A stretch of DNA of 64,000 nucleotides from Atopsyche davidsoni (GCA_022113835.1 JAILWY010000009.1:9772001-9836000), one strand, 5' to 3'. Positions 1-11,914 are shown, counted from the first letter of the stretch. Made by a program: numbers and translations. The notes: generated from the sequence alone by a model not told the origin.

Positions 1-464
1 CTTAGGGTTCTAGATCCATCGGTTATAATAATCTCCCAATTCCTAAACTTTAATCTGGAAAATACATATTAATCATATTAAAAGTAAATATACAAGAGAT
101 AAAAAATCACGTCTTTAGAAGAAAGAACGCATCTAACTTTTAACATAAATTTTTTTTCTATTGATGCAGTAAATTTTTCGCAAAAAATTGTCAAAAAACT
201 CACAAATTGATCCATCAAAGGGATCAGCCACCATAAGATACTATTTCAACAGACTTTTTTATGATTTTCTGGAAAGAATTATTATTTTGAAAATTATATC
301 GATTAACTTATTTTCGTTTACATTTCTCATTTTAATTAGTAAAAAAAAATTTTTTTTTTTCATAAATAATTTTTTATTGTGGTCGGACAGGAAAATGGTC
401 GGCGGGCGCACGGAAAATGATCGGCGGGCCATGGCGCCTGCGGGCACAGGGTTTGGGACCACCG
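1..464 (-). mobile_element. Non-autonomous hAT-like element, copy A, cut by the window edge
   Basis: On the minus strand the element starts at 464 with CGGTGGTCCCAAACCCTGTG, almost the same as the left end of the delimited hAT copy at 11915. The next ~100 bases (GC-rich GGCGCCATGG block, then poly-A/T) also match that copy. Similarity returns further in: the GCGAAAAATNNACTGCA word and a run ending TAGGAATTNGGAGATT occur in both (near 35-190 here and 12400-12560 there), and weak similarity continues to base 1, so the element runs off the window. No transposase is recognisable inside. The 8 bases after it (465-472) would be the target duplication, but the partner copy is outside. The poly-A/T-rich open frames over this region are not credible genes. 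Confidence 0.8.
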
Positions 465-568
465 TGTTAAAGTATAGCCTGATGCGGATCCGAAAAAATT
501 AATGCCCACATCGTATATATATAATATAGGGTTGTTAAAAATCATATCAAAGTTATAAAATAGGGTAA

Positions 569-871
569 TTATTTTGACCTCGAGGATCCAGATACCTGAC
601 TTCTCTTGTTTTTGACAAGCTCATTGATGTCAGGTATCGTATTCGTTGTAATTATTTTAAGAATTGATTGGAGATGTTCATTCGTAAGTCTTGTGCGATG
701 TTTGTTCTTATTAATTTTCATGACGGAAAACATCTGCTCACATAAAAAGGTACTACCAAACATGCACAGAATGCGTGCTGCATGCTTTTTTAATTCCGGG
801 TAGTTATCCAAACTCTTGAAATATTGTGTATAAAATGTAAGAGCGTTAACCTCTTTAAATTTTTTTTTCAA
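569..871 (-). pseudogene. hAT transposase C-terminal dimerisation-region fragment
   Basis: A 100-codon open stretch contains FGSTFLCEQMFSVMKINKNK followed by HRTRLTNEHLQSILKI. This is the hallmark of the C-terminal dimerisation region of hAT transposases of the group often annotated as general transcription factor II-I repeat domain-containing protein 2-like. A full transposase of this group has roughly 600 residues, so only about the last sixth is present: no BED/zinc-finger N-terminus and no catalytic first half are seen. The methionine at its start is an ordinary internal residue. It is a dead fragment rather than a host gene. The family call is strong because of the contiguous motif; the subgroup is less certain. 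Confidence 0.85.
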
Positions 872-1024
872 AATACTGTCTGGGCACGCGCTGCCCTTGA
901 AATTACTTATAAATGTAGTGTGCGCATTTTAAAATATTCGTAGAGGAATTGAGTGAAGTCTAAAAGCTCTAAAAAACATGATTCTTCTTTCTGTGACACA
1001 TTGCGATCGCGGGCCGGATTGATA

Positions 1025-1056
1025 CGGCCCGCGGGCCGGATGCGGCCCGCGGGCCG
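1025..1056. repeat. Two 14-bp GC palindromes in tandem at the hAT end
   Basis: CGGCCCGCGGGCCG is a perfect palindrome and occurs at 1025-1038 and 1043-1056, 18 bp apart, immediately inside the hAT end at 1073. Subterminal repeats of this sort bind hAT transposases in better-studied elements; here that role is inferred. Confidence 0.8.
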
Positions 1057-1081
1057 TATCTTTGACATGACTGCTCTAGTG

Positions 1082-1902
1082 TCACTCAAATGGTAAGTAT
1101 AATTTAGCGATGGGTGGGCCATTCTTAGTAATTCGGAATATATAAACGTTTGTAAGTACACGTAGGAGGAGGGTCGATACAACGTCCATACCCATGCAAT
1201 ATTTGATCCAAGTACTTCGAACCTAAACAGTACCAATACAATATGACGTTATTTGAAACGGAGCAATATTATATTAATACTTTTCAAATTAATTGTGTTT
1301 ACAGTTTGGTGGCATATCCAAAGAAAGCTTATTTTATTTAATTTTAAATAAAGTATTCAGGCAGTGTTTTGACACACCCTGCTCTACATTTCAACAGGCA
1401 CAAAGAGATTGTCCTACTGACGCGCAATTTTCGTGAATACAAATTAAGTCGACACCTTTGTTTCATGGGCGAGCTGAACTCACCGCGTGGGAAACGTTCA
1501 TTTTACAAATAAAAAGCACTTTCATTAATACAACACGTTAACTGGTTAGCGTGAAGCACTGTTTTTACCGAAGAGTTCAAGCTTCATTTCACGTGTAATT
1601 AAATGATTAGAGTGCTTGTTCAAACAAGAGAAAACAGCACAAAAAGATTGTATTGAAATCTTAAAATTGTTATAAATACCTAATAACAATTTAAATATAC
1701 TATGAATAACGTATATTCTGAACATGGTGGGGTTCATATATCACATATACCTTACGTATGAAAATATGCAACGGGAGGATTATAGGTCAGCAGAGGAAGC
1801 AGCTGTAGCAGTTCTCACTATGTACTCATATAGGGCGAGTCTTCTACTCCCGCGTCGATATACGTAATCACATGATAAAATGAACTTACCTTTAGATTGT
1901 GT
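1082..1902. other. Non-coding spacer between the hAT remnant and the piggyBac-like element
   Basis: AT-rich sequence with stops in all frames. I see no conserved protein motif, RNA gene or transposon end in it. Confidence 0.5.
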
Positions 1903-1919
1903 TTAACCCTTAAATGCAT
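1903..1919 (+). repeat. TTAA target duplication plus left 13-bp terminal repeat
   Basis: TTAA followed by CCCTTAAATGCAT. It is the exact inverse of the sequence at 3902-3918, so the left boundary is fixed to the base. Confidence 0.95.
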
Positions 1920-2021
1920 GACTTGTTCTGACCTCTTGAAAAAAATATATCTTGTAGACATGTACATTCTAATGCAGGGAGACATATATAGAAATAAAAA
2001 AAAAAAATTTTTTTATACTAT

Positions 2022-2027
2022 TTTATT
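2022..2027 (-). terminator. Poly(A) signal of the piggyBac-like transposase
   Basis: AATAAA on the minus strand, about 55 bases past the transposase stop codon and well inside the left terminal repeat. Position and sequence fit a cleavage/polyadenylation signal. Confidence 0.6.
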
Positions 2028-2037
2028 AAAAAACCTT

Positions 2038-2063
2038 ATGTTGCAGATATACAACACCATGCA
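2038..2063 (+). repeat. Left subterminal inverted repeat of the piggyBac-like element
   Basis: A 26-bp block containing TGTTG...CAACA that reappears inverted at 3527-3552 with four mismatches (22 of 26 identical). Each copy is itself partly palindromic. Subterminal repeats are transposase contact sites in the T. ni piggyBac; the same role is inferred here. Confidence 0.7.
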
Positions 2064-2080
2064 TTTACTAGACATTATAA

Positions 2081-3253
2081 TTACATATGAAAATCTTTGA
2101 AACAATGCTTGGATTTAGTAAGGCAAAGGGCTACTCCACACTTCTCACACTTTGTTTGTTTGTATCCCTTCCACCTAGGCATTTTGCACCTGCTGCGAAC
2201 ACAGTCATCGGGCCAATGACCAACATTATCTGTCCTTATGTCCTTAGGTGGAACATGCTGAACAGGCCCTCGCCTTTTTTTGGCTTGAATTTCCATTTCA
2301 ACTCTGTTACTGGGCCTTCCTCGTTTGTTACAGAGTACAGCTGCATCATTGACTTTGGCTAACACCTCAGCTAGTTCCAGTCTATAGTGACACAAATTCA
2401 GAATTGATGATGGATCTTCATCTCTTTTCAAATCTTTATAAACAAGCCAAGAATTTATTACTGTCATGTCTAATAAGTGATAGAAGATACGTAGGTACCA
2501 CTTTCGACTTCTCATTTCTATGCGATACCTACCAATGAAGCTGTCCATGAGGTCCACTCCGCCCATATGGGCATTGTACTCCTTTATTATATGTGGGCAA
2601 GAAATCTTGACCCTAGTCTTATTCGCTTTGTCAAACCTTTCTATTTGGGAGACAGGTTCTGCTCCAACATATGTTGATAGGAAAGTGACAGTTTTATTAT
2701 CCCTCCAAGTTACAGCTGTCAAATCAACACCATCAAAGCTAGTCATTTGCTCTTCATAAGTTCCACGGGGAACAGATTTTTTCATCAGTGTTTTTTTGTC
2801 AGGTAGTTTGCAATTTACAAGTCTGTTGTACTGTACAGTGCCTAGACTGTAGATTCCTTGTTTGGCAAGATGGGTAACTAGTGGCACAGAGGTATAAAAG
2901 TTGTCAAAATATATAATATGATTTATATGCCTTGGGACACCTCTGGCTAGCCGGATAACAACATTTCCTACTGGCCCAAAATCTGGCTCATCTTGAAACC
3001 GCTCATTCTCTTGACCAGTGTATATCTCAAATTTGTGAGCATAGCCTTTTACATTGCACATTACATAGAATTTGAATCCCCACTTGTGTGGTTTATTTGG
3101 TAGATACTGTCTCATAAAGTGTGCTACCTTTGTAGCACACATCTGCTCATCAATTGATAGCCTTTGCTCCATAGGAACTGATGCAAAGTTTTCATTGAGA
3201 TGGCTAATTATGGGCCTTATCTTATGGAGTCTATCATGTTGCGGGTGTTTCAT
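2081..3253 (-). pseudogene. piggyBac-like transposase, catalytic core and C-terminus
   Basis: A 390-codon open frame with the DDE_Tnp_1_7 (piggyBac) layout. The catalytic aspartates are all present: D35 in SIDEQM, D117 in IIYFDNFYTS and D234 in GGVDLMD, matching the three conserved aspartates of the family. The C-terminus holds a cysteine-rich domain with Cys at about 351, 356, 369, 372, 377 and 384 and a final FH, like the RING-type targeting domain of piggyBac transposases. Full-length relatives have about 550-600 residues; the part before residue 1 (roughly 130-150 residues of the N-terminal fold) is absent. The apparent start at 3253 is therefore an internal methionine. The frame differs from the N-terminal piece at 3234-3476, with a 20-bp overlap that marks the deletion junction. 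The element's own enzyme should be inactive. Confidence 0.92.
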
Positions 3254-3476
3254 TTATCAATGGTGGGTCTTCTGCCATGAGCGGATCATCACCACACTCA
3301 TCGTGTTCCTCCTCTACCAGACTCTCAAGATCGTGAAGTGAATCTTCTCGATTTTCATAAAAAACTTCATGGTCTTCTGCACTAGACTCCTCAAGATCAT
3401 CTTCAGACCTTTCTCCGTCGTCAATTTGGGCTAAATATTCTTCCATATCCTTTGAATTCATGGGTCGCATCTGCAA
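3234..3476 (-). pseudogene. piggyBac-like transposase, acidic N-terminal piece
   Basis: About 80 codons, strongly acidic (stretches such as EERSEDDLEES-like clusters and EEEHDECGDD), as is normal for the disordered start of piggyBac transposases. It runs into a stop just inside the beginning of the catalytic piece, in a different frame. The methionine at 3476 sits across a likely 3' splice site: on the minus strand TTATTGTTTTGCAG precedes ATGCGACCC, so translation may begin at the ATG inside ATGCGACCC or at the next one, with an upstream 5'UTR exon nearer the right terminus. The splice interpretation is inference; assignment to the transposase rests on position and composition. Confidence 0.7.
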
Positions 3477-3526
3477 AACAATAAAATATATCAGATCACA
3501 GATATGGGCATACTGTCTCTACTAAA

Positions 3527-3552
3527 TGCATAGTGTTGTAGATTTACAACAT
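3527..3552 (-). repeat. Right subterminal inverted repeat of the piggyBac-like element
   Basis: Inverted partner of the block at 2038-2063 (22 of 26 identical). It lies about 360 bp inside the right terminus, whereas the left copy lies about 130 bp inside, so the two ends are asymmetric, as in other piggyBac elements. Confidence 0.7.
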
Positions 3553-3901
3553 CAAAATAGAAGCAATTTGTACAAAATCCAAAATGCTATTGTCCAAACC
3601 AATTACTGTACCGAAAAGAAGATGAATTATTACATAAAATAACAATTTTGGCACTTACTTACCTTCGAAAATCAACTATTTACACCACAAAACACTATTC
3701 CAATTTTCACCTGCTACAAATTTCCGACAGTCAATGCTTTGTGAATGTCAAGCTGGCATTTGACAGACGCGAAAGAAAAAAAGGTGATGCCTCTCGATAA
3801 AAAATATTATCCTGATAGTAGTAATTTTATAACAGTAGGCGTTGCGCTCATATTGATGATTTGGGAGCCGTCTTAGTGGTATGTTGCAGTTTTACGTCAA
3901 G

Positions 3902-3918
3902 ATGCATTTAAGGGTTAA
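3902..3918 (-). repeat. Right 13-bp terminal repeat plus TTAA target duplication
   Basis: ATGCATTTAAGGG followed by TTAA, the inverse of the left end with no mismatch in 17 bases. Confidence 0.95.
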
Positions 3919-6900
3919 TACTTCTTATTGCAATAAATATGCTTATATCACGCACATTCATGACATGTAATTTATTAATATGTTAATCCCAGAAAAAGAA
4001 TAGTGTACTTAGCACAAAAAAATGATAAATCACTTCCAAAATATAAAATCACAAAATAAATACATCATTTAGAATCCATCTACGGCAGATCGTAAATCAA
4101 GTCATCACATTTGACTATTTTAAAATATTTCTCAATATCCACCTGTATCCACCATTAAATATCTCCAAAACAAATCTTTAATATATTCCCATTATAATAT
4201 ACCTTAGCAGGTTTTTATAAGAGGTTTTTACCTTCCCCGGTCCGTTCCCGTCTCCCACCCAGCCCAGACGCAATCACTTACGGGCAGATGTTTCCTTCAA
4301 TAAAAAGCACAAAGAATACCGTCGTCTAAGCAGGTACAGAACCCGGGAGCAGTATTAAAGTTTTTTTCGTCTTACAAATTTGTTCTCGTCATGGCGGCTC
4401 GCCTGGATTTAGCAGCGAGCCTATGGGAATAGTACATTTTTAAAATAATTACATTTTTTAATATATTTTCTCACTTGTAAACAACGGTATACATGAAATT
4501 GTTTATCTTTATACATGCTGAATTTATTATCAGCATTGTTCTTTTAATTGACAAGAATTCCTACCACCATGAGCCCACAATGGGTACCACAATAAGTCTA
4601 GCTTGGTTTTGGCATTTATCTGATGACACAGTTTACAATACAAATGTTTACTGGATTGACTTTGCATACTTGTTTTAGTGGTCAACTTTTCTTTTCCTTA
4701 TTGAATTATAATATTTTTAAATATTCTTTCAAATAACTACGACAATGCTATCAAAAACATGAATTTTAGAAGCATTCGGATATAACTTTCACATAAAACT
4801 TGTTATTTTTTATTCCTCTAAATCTAAATGCTATGCGGATTTCCTTTGAACCCGATACATCTTCGTGTAAGCGAAAAAAAATATCTCTCGGTTTTTTCCA
4901 TAACGAAGAAAAATACTCGGTATATTTCTTCATCCATCACAGTTGCCCAGGGATCCCATGTGCGTTAGGTCCAGATTAAGTGGACATAGAAGCTGTTTCT
5001 TGAAGGGATATCATCTTGCATGGCAGTAAGAATGCGTTTTTTATAATCCCATACCCATATTATCCTGATTTACGATTCTCTTTATTTGGGCTGTTGTGTG
5101 GGTATGTTTTTTCTCGCCTTTCGTGTCTAGAGAATATTCTAGTTCTGATATTATATTTTTTATCTAACAATGCCGTCTGATTCTATCATAAAATGTAAAT
5201 GACACTTGCATATCATATTAAAATAGATTTATGATAAGCAATAAATAATACTTTAGTTTAATTTACAATATTATCACTTAGTAAATATTTAAATATAAAT
5301 GGGTGAAATATATATACCTTCAACATACAATATGTTTGTGCATATATTTATATTTATTTATATATATATATAAATTTAACAAAACACACATTACCCATGT
5401 AAACAAAAATACATCCACAAATATGATACTGCTTTAGAAGATTCGTTTGTGTGATTCGTCTGAACTGTGGGTTGTTATAACGATTTTTTTAATGCCCTTA
5501 CAAATCTGTTTATAACTACCCAGTCTGAGCGAGATCCTATAGTATAGTCCAATATGCCCCCCGAACGATGAATCAAACCAGTTTTAAACCAAAAGAGATT
5601 TTTTTAGGACTTTCCGAAATACGGACTTTGTAGAAGTCCCTGAATTGCATTTGAATATTTTTTTACTAACCATTTTATAAAATATATGCAGAATATTTAA
5701 GTAATAAATAAAGAGTAGTTAAATCGTTTATAGTGAGTGAAAGTTGTTGAAGCTTTTTGGTAAACTATGGCATTGCATGTTTTGAATTACTCAACGGTGA
5801 AACTATATCTTTAACCGGAGATTCGTTACCGATTTCACTGAAAAAAAAATTAAATGACTTAGAAGAAGAAAAGAGCAGGTTAATTCGATTGTAAGGTCAT
5901 GGAACGTAGCAATAATTTTTAAATTTTCTAAATAATATGGATAAAAAAATTCCCAAGCAGGCAGCGTGACGTATTAATATTATATTTCTGCTACTAGCTC
6001 AAAACTAAGGAAATACCAATGATAATGATGACATTAAATAATTTTATTATTTAATTAGACAGCTTCTACTTCTCTTTCGTAGTAATTTTAATAATGTATA
6101 TTAATATCCCGTACTCTTATAAAGTTATGGGCTGTATTGAAGACTCAGGGGTCCAATTAGTCCGAGCCTTCTCTTGCGTAACGCGGCCTGCAGGACCCGC
6201 CCCAATAGCATTTTTCAAATTTGTTTTTAATAAGGGGTTTGGACCCAAGACGCAAAGCGGACAGCTTCCTGTTTTTTGTTTATGGCTTTATTCCTTTAAC
6301 CCTTTGGTCATTGTTCAGATTCATTGTTTATTCATTCACTCCATTTAATAGATTTAATAATAAAAGAGTTTTACTTTTAAACCAATCAGTTAACAATCAC
6401 AAATATTAATACTTAAATCAATTGTTCTTTTATTCAATTTTAACATCAAAAACCAATGGTTCTATTTATTTAACGGAATCAATTAAAAAACAAATCACAC
6501 GTCCGTGTTTGGTTTAAGTATGCACATGCAAAACTCTACCCAGCACAATTCCTAGAAGGCGGTCAGGCGAAATGCACCAATTGTGATCTTTGCTACATTG
6601 TTGGAATACCTGAATTCTATTATGTTCTTTTACCGGTTCTACATTTCGTACAACTGCCAATCGATATAAGAGAAACCTAACAACAATTGTAATGGTATAT
6701 GAGAAGATTGATAATTTGGCATAATAAATAAATTTCTAATCCAATTTATACTGCAATTTTAGCAATTACCACTTGTAAGGTTACAGAATCATTAGTAAAT
6801 GATATGATTGTTCGTATATACTTTTTTGATTATATAATAACAATAATAACCCTGCATCCGATTTTCTAATATTAGCATTAAACATAATCAATAATTGCCT

Positions 6901-9900
6901 TCAAGTTGTGAGCAATCACGTATTAATAACAGGAAATTTAATATTGATTCATCACAAATGTTCTCATCTGCAACGCCGTTACGCAAAGTATCGTCTGCCT
7001 AATAACGCGTGTGACCAAACGAACATCACTGTGGATTACCGAATGTTCAGTAGAAAAAGTGTATCGAAGTTCGGAAGAAGCATTCGGAGTTCCTAGAATT
7101 TGCTTTCAAAACTCATCACGGCGCGTCTCGCGTGTGGGCGCGGTGCGTGCGAAGAACGGGAAAATAATGGACATAAGTACCGGGCCCTTCGATATGTTTA
7201 TGAAATTATTATCATAGCAAGCAGAGCCTGTATGTCATGTCATTACTGCAGCGGCTGTAACTACGCAATGCAGCCAAGTACTACATCGGTAGAGACAAAC
7301 CAGTTCTTTTTAATAACCCCTGTCAGTTGGAGATATGCGTGTTGCTTATAGAAATCATTATATTTTGTCAATTATATTGTTCTGTAGCACAGACTTTTTA
7401 TCTCTGGCTCAAATAAAATCATTTTTTATTCAAAAGCGTTTTTATCGTTTTTTTTCTTCTCTATATTCAAAATAAAATTGACTTTTCAAGAGTGCTGACA
7501 ACATTTTTTATGACCGATGTCATCGTGATCAACATTTTAGCAGTATTCCTCACAATTTTTGGTCATTGCACTCTTATCGTCTACAAATTTTAAGAATACC
7601 GAATAGGTGAACTTGCGTGCCCCAATTAAACTAAAAGCTTTTTTAGACAAGACCGCATGACTTTTGTTGTCACTCAAAACAGACAAGAAGAAAAGACAGA
7701 CTAATTGCAGTTTGTTTGCTCAAAAAGATAAAGCTTTTATACTTTATATGCTTATTAAATGCAAGTTATATATTAACTGTTGCATTACGCTTTTTTACCT
7801 CTGGAAATTTTTTTTTTTTTACATTCACCTTGTAATTTTATATCGCCAACTTTATATATGTACGCGGGTGAGTCATGTAAATTTATAGTACTATTAAAGT
7901 AAGAGGAACACTCACTCCGAACTGTCCATTACCACACTGCCGCTACTTCGATCTCTCCGCGACACACGGAGCACTTACTTTGCACGTACAGTTTTATCAC
8001 GGTAACAATTTAAATTATTCAATAAGCCATCAACGTAGCGGCTTATATCGGATGAAACACTAACGTGCGAACAAAACCGCAGCGGTGTGTGTTTCACGGC
8101 GGACATCTTTTGAAAAGATTAAATATACTCTACATGATCACCAGGAAGTGGAGCTGGAGACAATTATATCCGCAATATCTGTGGTTAATATAAATACACT
8201 ATTTCACGATCAACGGCTTGTAAGTGCATACCAGTCCTCGTCATTGCCTAGGCTTGCCCGCAAACTTGAGCTTGAAAACCTATGCGGCTGAATTATATAT
8301 CATATTTTAATCAAACTGTTCCTCACACCAAAGCTAACTTGGCTTTATTAAATAACTACGTATATAACAGTTATAAATAAGCGTAATCTTAAGTAAAAAT
8401 CTAATAACGGAGCTGTGATTTCAATCGTAAATGATAAATATATAAATGAAACTATATTTTCGCGGTGTCTATTTGTGATATTATATAACGCTTTGATAAT
8501 TCAAATGCACGATTTAGTTTTTATCACTTAACCAATTTTTGACTGGCTCGACTGCCTTCCGACACCGAAAACTCCAAATCAATCAATGCAAGTATTTTCC
8601 TCAAGGCGACCGCAGTTACGTTCCACTTCAAATGTAATTGTTTTTAATTTAACCGCAAATATGGCAATTATCCGAACACATTCACGTAACTCTATTTTGT
8701 CCAAATTTATACAACTTAGACACTCGTTTGAGTTTTAAGTGACCTCAACGTTCAGCTTATTTATTCATTAACTTGACACCGTAAATGCTTTTAAGTGCAT
8801 ATTGAATGTATATATCATTATTTATTTCTCAATATTTTTATCTTAAATTATTGATAAATGCTGCAATTTACCTATAGAATTACTATAAAATCAATTTTAA
8901 ATGCTAAAAAAGGAAACTTTCTAATAATAAAGGTGGTCGTTGTCCACGGAACTTATCGAGTGCTAGTAGACACTTCAATTAAGCTGACGACAAGCAAACA
9001 TTTTAGAGTGGATACTAACAACGAAGATTCTTATTCATATGCTGAAGTATGTGTACATAGATTATATTTAAAAAATGATTGTTGTATCAAAGCAATGTAA
9101 GAAGTTGAATGACACTGCTTTATAAAAAAGGGATGTCAAATATTAAATACGAGATTACACGTTGTTATCGTTACTCATTTTAAACATCGAGTATTATGTA
9201 CACGAGAAGAATAATACCGGCCATGCGATATCCCCTGCAGGTATTTTTTCAACATAAGGTGATGTTTTGGCTTAGAAAAAAATGCACGAAGTGTTTTCGC
9301 TTTGTCTTCGGGTGCCGAGAATCACTTGGCAGTGACACATAGCGTGTAATAATTTATTTCCCTGAGATCTGCCAAGACAACATGAAATATTCCAGCTCGT
9401 TTATGACAACGTTCCCTGCCAACTCACCTGGTTTTCGCGGTGATATTTTTTCAATTTTGTTTTACACTTTTTGCGACCAGTTTTTTCCTCGTTCGTTTTC
9501 AGGTAAAAAATGCCAACGATAATATCTCAACAATAAATTGTCATTTTCGGTAAAGAATTTTTTATTGAAAATTAATTAAAAATTCTTTTACTAATTGGTT
9601 GTAAAATATTTATTAAATTGTTTTTTTATTGGAATGACCGGCCAACAGCTCCATTGAGTGCTGCAATCTTAGTATCAGGTCACTTCAAGGAATTAAATTC
9701 CATAACAATTGACCTACAATTCGAGTATTTAAACGTACATATAAGAGATATCAGCCAAGATAAAGTAGACACCTTAACCACATTTCAAAGGCACGCGTGC
9801 CCGTTGGATCACCCGATATATATATTCACCGTTTCATAATAGCAGTTGTGTCGTGCGACTTGTCATGTTTTTTTTCTTTTTCATATAAACGATTATTCTC

Positions 9901-11906
9901 ATTGTTACAGTGTGATATCTCATCTTTGATTTTGAAATGAGCAGCCCAGTTCGTGACTCTAAGACGCTTCTGATCAGGGTCGGGAGTTTATTTAATAGTA
10001 CCACCCACGAGTCTGCACTCTATATTATAATATCAACGTTTCCATTAAAACGTTTTTGAATTATTAGTTTTCTTTTTCCTTTAGGCTTTGTCATTTCGTA
10101 GAATTAATCTAAAATCTAGTTGATGGATTCAATGCACATATGTTCATTTACTTTGTTTACAATTCAAGTTTAATAATTATATGTAAATGTATAATCCATA
10201 ATGGTCTAAAACATAAGCTGTAACATTATTATTACCAATTTTACTCCTTTTTATAAGTTTAAATTAGCATAGATTGAGTTTAAAATTTTAATATTTTTTG
10301 ACCGTGGATATTAGCTCAGATTAATCGAAGGTAAAACGAGAAGGCCAAATAGCCTGTCTGTTATAGAGTGTAGCATAGTTTCATGTTGATAAAGATTATT
10401 TCGTCATTTTTGGTGGAAAGTTCATCCCTGCCCCATGTTGCAGCTGACAGAGTGTCAGATGACCTATAAGCCAGGCCGTCCAGGTGTCCAGTCCACTTTT
10501 TACAAAGCATATTGCATGACAGGAAGAGAAACGAGAGACATTACAAAAGAAGCTTTTAACAAATTGACTGTCAAAACAATACAGGGACTACTTACCTGTG
10601 TGAATAAAAGTATAAACACATAATGTCGGATTTTTCTCGAACATTTCCAAAATAACTTAATGAATCTCAAATTACCCATTATGCTTCTTTCGTAACAATT
10701 GTGTAAATAATCACTAATATCAGACGGCAAGAAACAAAAAATAGAATACGCAATAAAATAAGTTACATTGATAGAGATGAGAAAAATTTCATGTTCGCTT
10801 AGGACGTGGAACGGTTTCAATTAATTGTTATGAATTACTTACTTATAAAAAAAAATAGTGAATATCTCCAATCAAAACAGGACAAGAGCGGTTATAAGTT
10901 TCAAATAGATGTATCGCGAGATCTCTTATGCTATTTTAATTGGACTTCTGTTGGAATTCTTTGTATTTTTTATGTTTTTAGGCGCCACAAGCTTAGGTAA
11001 CCGGTTTCACGTCGCTTATCTCTCCTTGTTTGACTTAAACTCTATGAATAGACTGGTTTATCAGAAACTCCTTGATCATAAAAATATTCACATTATATAC
11101 ATTGAAAGTACATACTTCAATTTTAACTATTCTTTGTTACAGACTTGAAAATCATTAATGTATAAACATTTATTATATGTTTAAAAATAAAAATTAACTT
11201 TAAAACCATTTCTAATCGGATAATACGCTATAAAGTGCTGTTTTTTGACAGCGACTTATTTTTTAATTATTTTTTGTAACGAATTTTTGTCGTCATTCAG
11301 TTCAAAGATCTTTAATTTACCATGAAATCTTTAAAAGTAGCGGCGACTTTCATCTTCTACAAACAAAAATATATCATATATTGCATTTCGCAACATCGTG
11401 GATGTTTTTATACGTTTTATAATGTATTTTTAATTTCACTTTCGCAACGTGTGTTAAAATATCTTTAGTTATAATACTTATATTAGTTTCTGCTATTTGA
11501 TCCATTCAAAACTAAGTTCTTGCACCTGGCTTATTGCCAAACTCTTCTCTTAGTCTTCCTAAAAAATTGTAATTATTAACTTTTTTTTGTTATTTCCGAC
11601 CGTTATCGAAAGAAAATATAAAGAATGCAATCTAGAAACTTCGCAGAGCAACCAATTCCTTATCCATATATAAATTTCTAGCAAACTAGGCCATCATCCT
11701 AGCCACCATCCATCAATTCATTGAAAATGTTAACATGTTAGAACAAGTTTCGATAAAATTGATGGTTCAACATTTTGATTCAGCCACTCGAGGCTTTCCT
11801 TCCTTAAAAAAGACTTGAAATATATCGAGATACCACGGTAAACCATCAAATTATTGTATTGTATTTTGCTGACTTAATGGTTACTACTTTGGTTGATTCC
11901 TTTATC
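3919..11906. other. Gene-free AT-rich stretch
   Basis: About 8 kb with short, unconserved open frames only. Poly-T runs and a short TA-rich tract near 5340-5375 are present. Slightly GC-richer patches at ~4230-4290, ~6140-6270 and ~6960-7170 carry no recognisable domain. The block at 6146 begins CAGGGGTCC and could be an old hAT-type end. No RNA gene or second transposon boundary could be supported. Confidence 0.5.
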
Positions 11907-11914
11907 CTGTAGGC
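11907..11914. repeat. Left 8-bp target-site duplication of hAT copy B
   Basis: CTGTAGGC, identical to 13319-13326. Confidence 0.9.

Larger units (their letters stand above)
569..1073 (-). mobile_element. Internally deleted hAT transposon remnant (GTF2IRD2-like transposase)
   Basis: The high-coordinate end is recognisable: read on the minus strand from 1073 it is CAGTCATGTCAAAGATACGG followed by two GC-rich palindromes, the layout of hAT ends that begin CAG. The next bases outward (1074-1081, CTCTAGTG) fit the usual 8-bp hAT target site. A transposase C-terminus lies at 569-871. Only ~200 bp separate it from this end, so most of the transposase gene has been deleted. No matching terminal repeat or duplicate of CTCTAGTG was found on the low-coordinate side, so the left boundary given is only the end of the coding remnant. 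Confidence 0.65.
1907..3914 (-). mobile_element. piggyBac-like transposon with intact ends and a defective transposase
   Basis: The element is 2,008 bp long. Both ends carry the same 13-bp terminal inverted repeat CCCTTAAATGCAT (1907-1919 and, inverted, 3902-3914), and each is flanked directly by TTAA (1903-1906 and 3915-3918), the piggyBac target-site duplication. Inside is a piggyBac transposase on the minus strand in two pieces (3234-3476 and 2081-3253), with a poly(A) signal at 2022-2027 and an inverted pair of 26-bp subterminal repeats. The central N-terminal part of the transposase is missing, so the copy is non-autonomous, but its ends look mobilisable in trans. Perfect repeats and little decay in the remaining frame suggest a fairly recent insertion. 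Confidence 0.95.

Noticed and set aside
188..502. 104-codon plus-strand frame at the left end
   Set aside because: It crosses the end of hAT copy A and owes its length to poly-T coding for Phe; the element explains the sequence.
907..1236. 109-codon minus-strand frame
   Set aside because: It runs through the hAT end and its GC palindromes into flanking DNA, so it cannot be a single coding unit.
2087..3341. Several plus-strand frames of 79-91 codons
   Set aside because: They are antisense to the piggyBac-like transposase, whose minus-strand frame is supported by family motifs.
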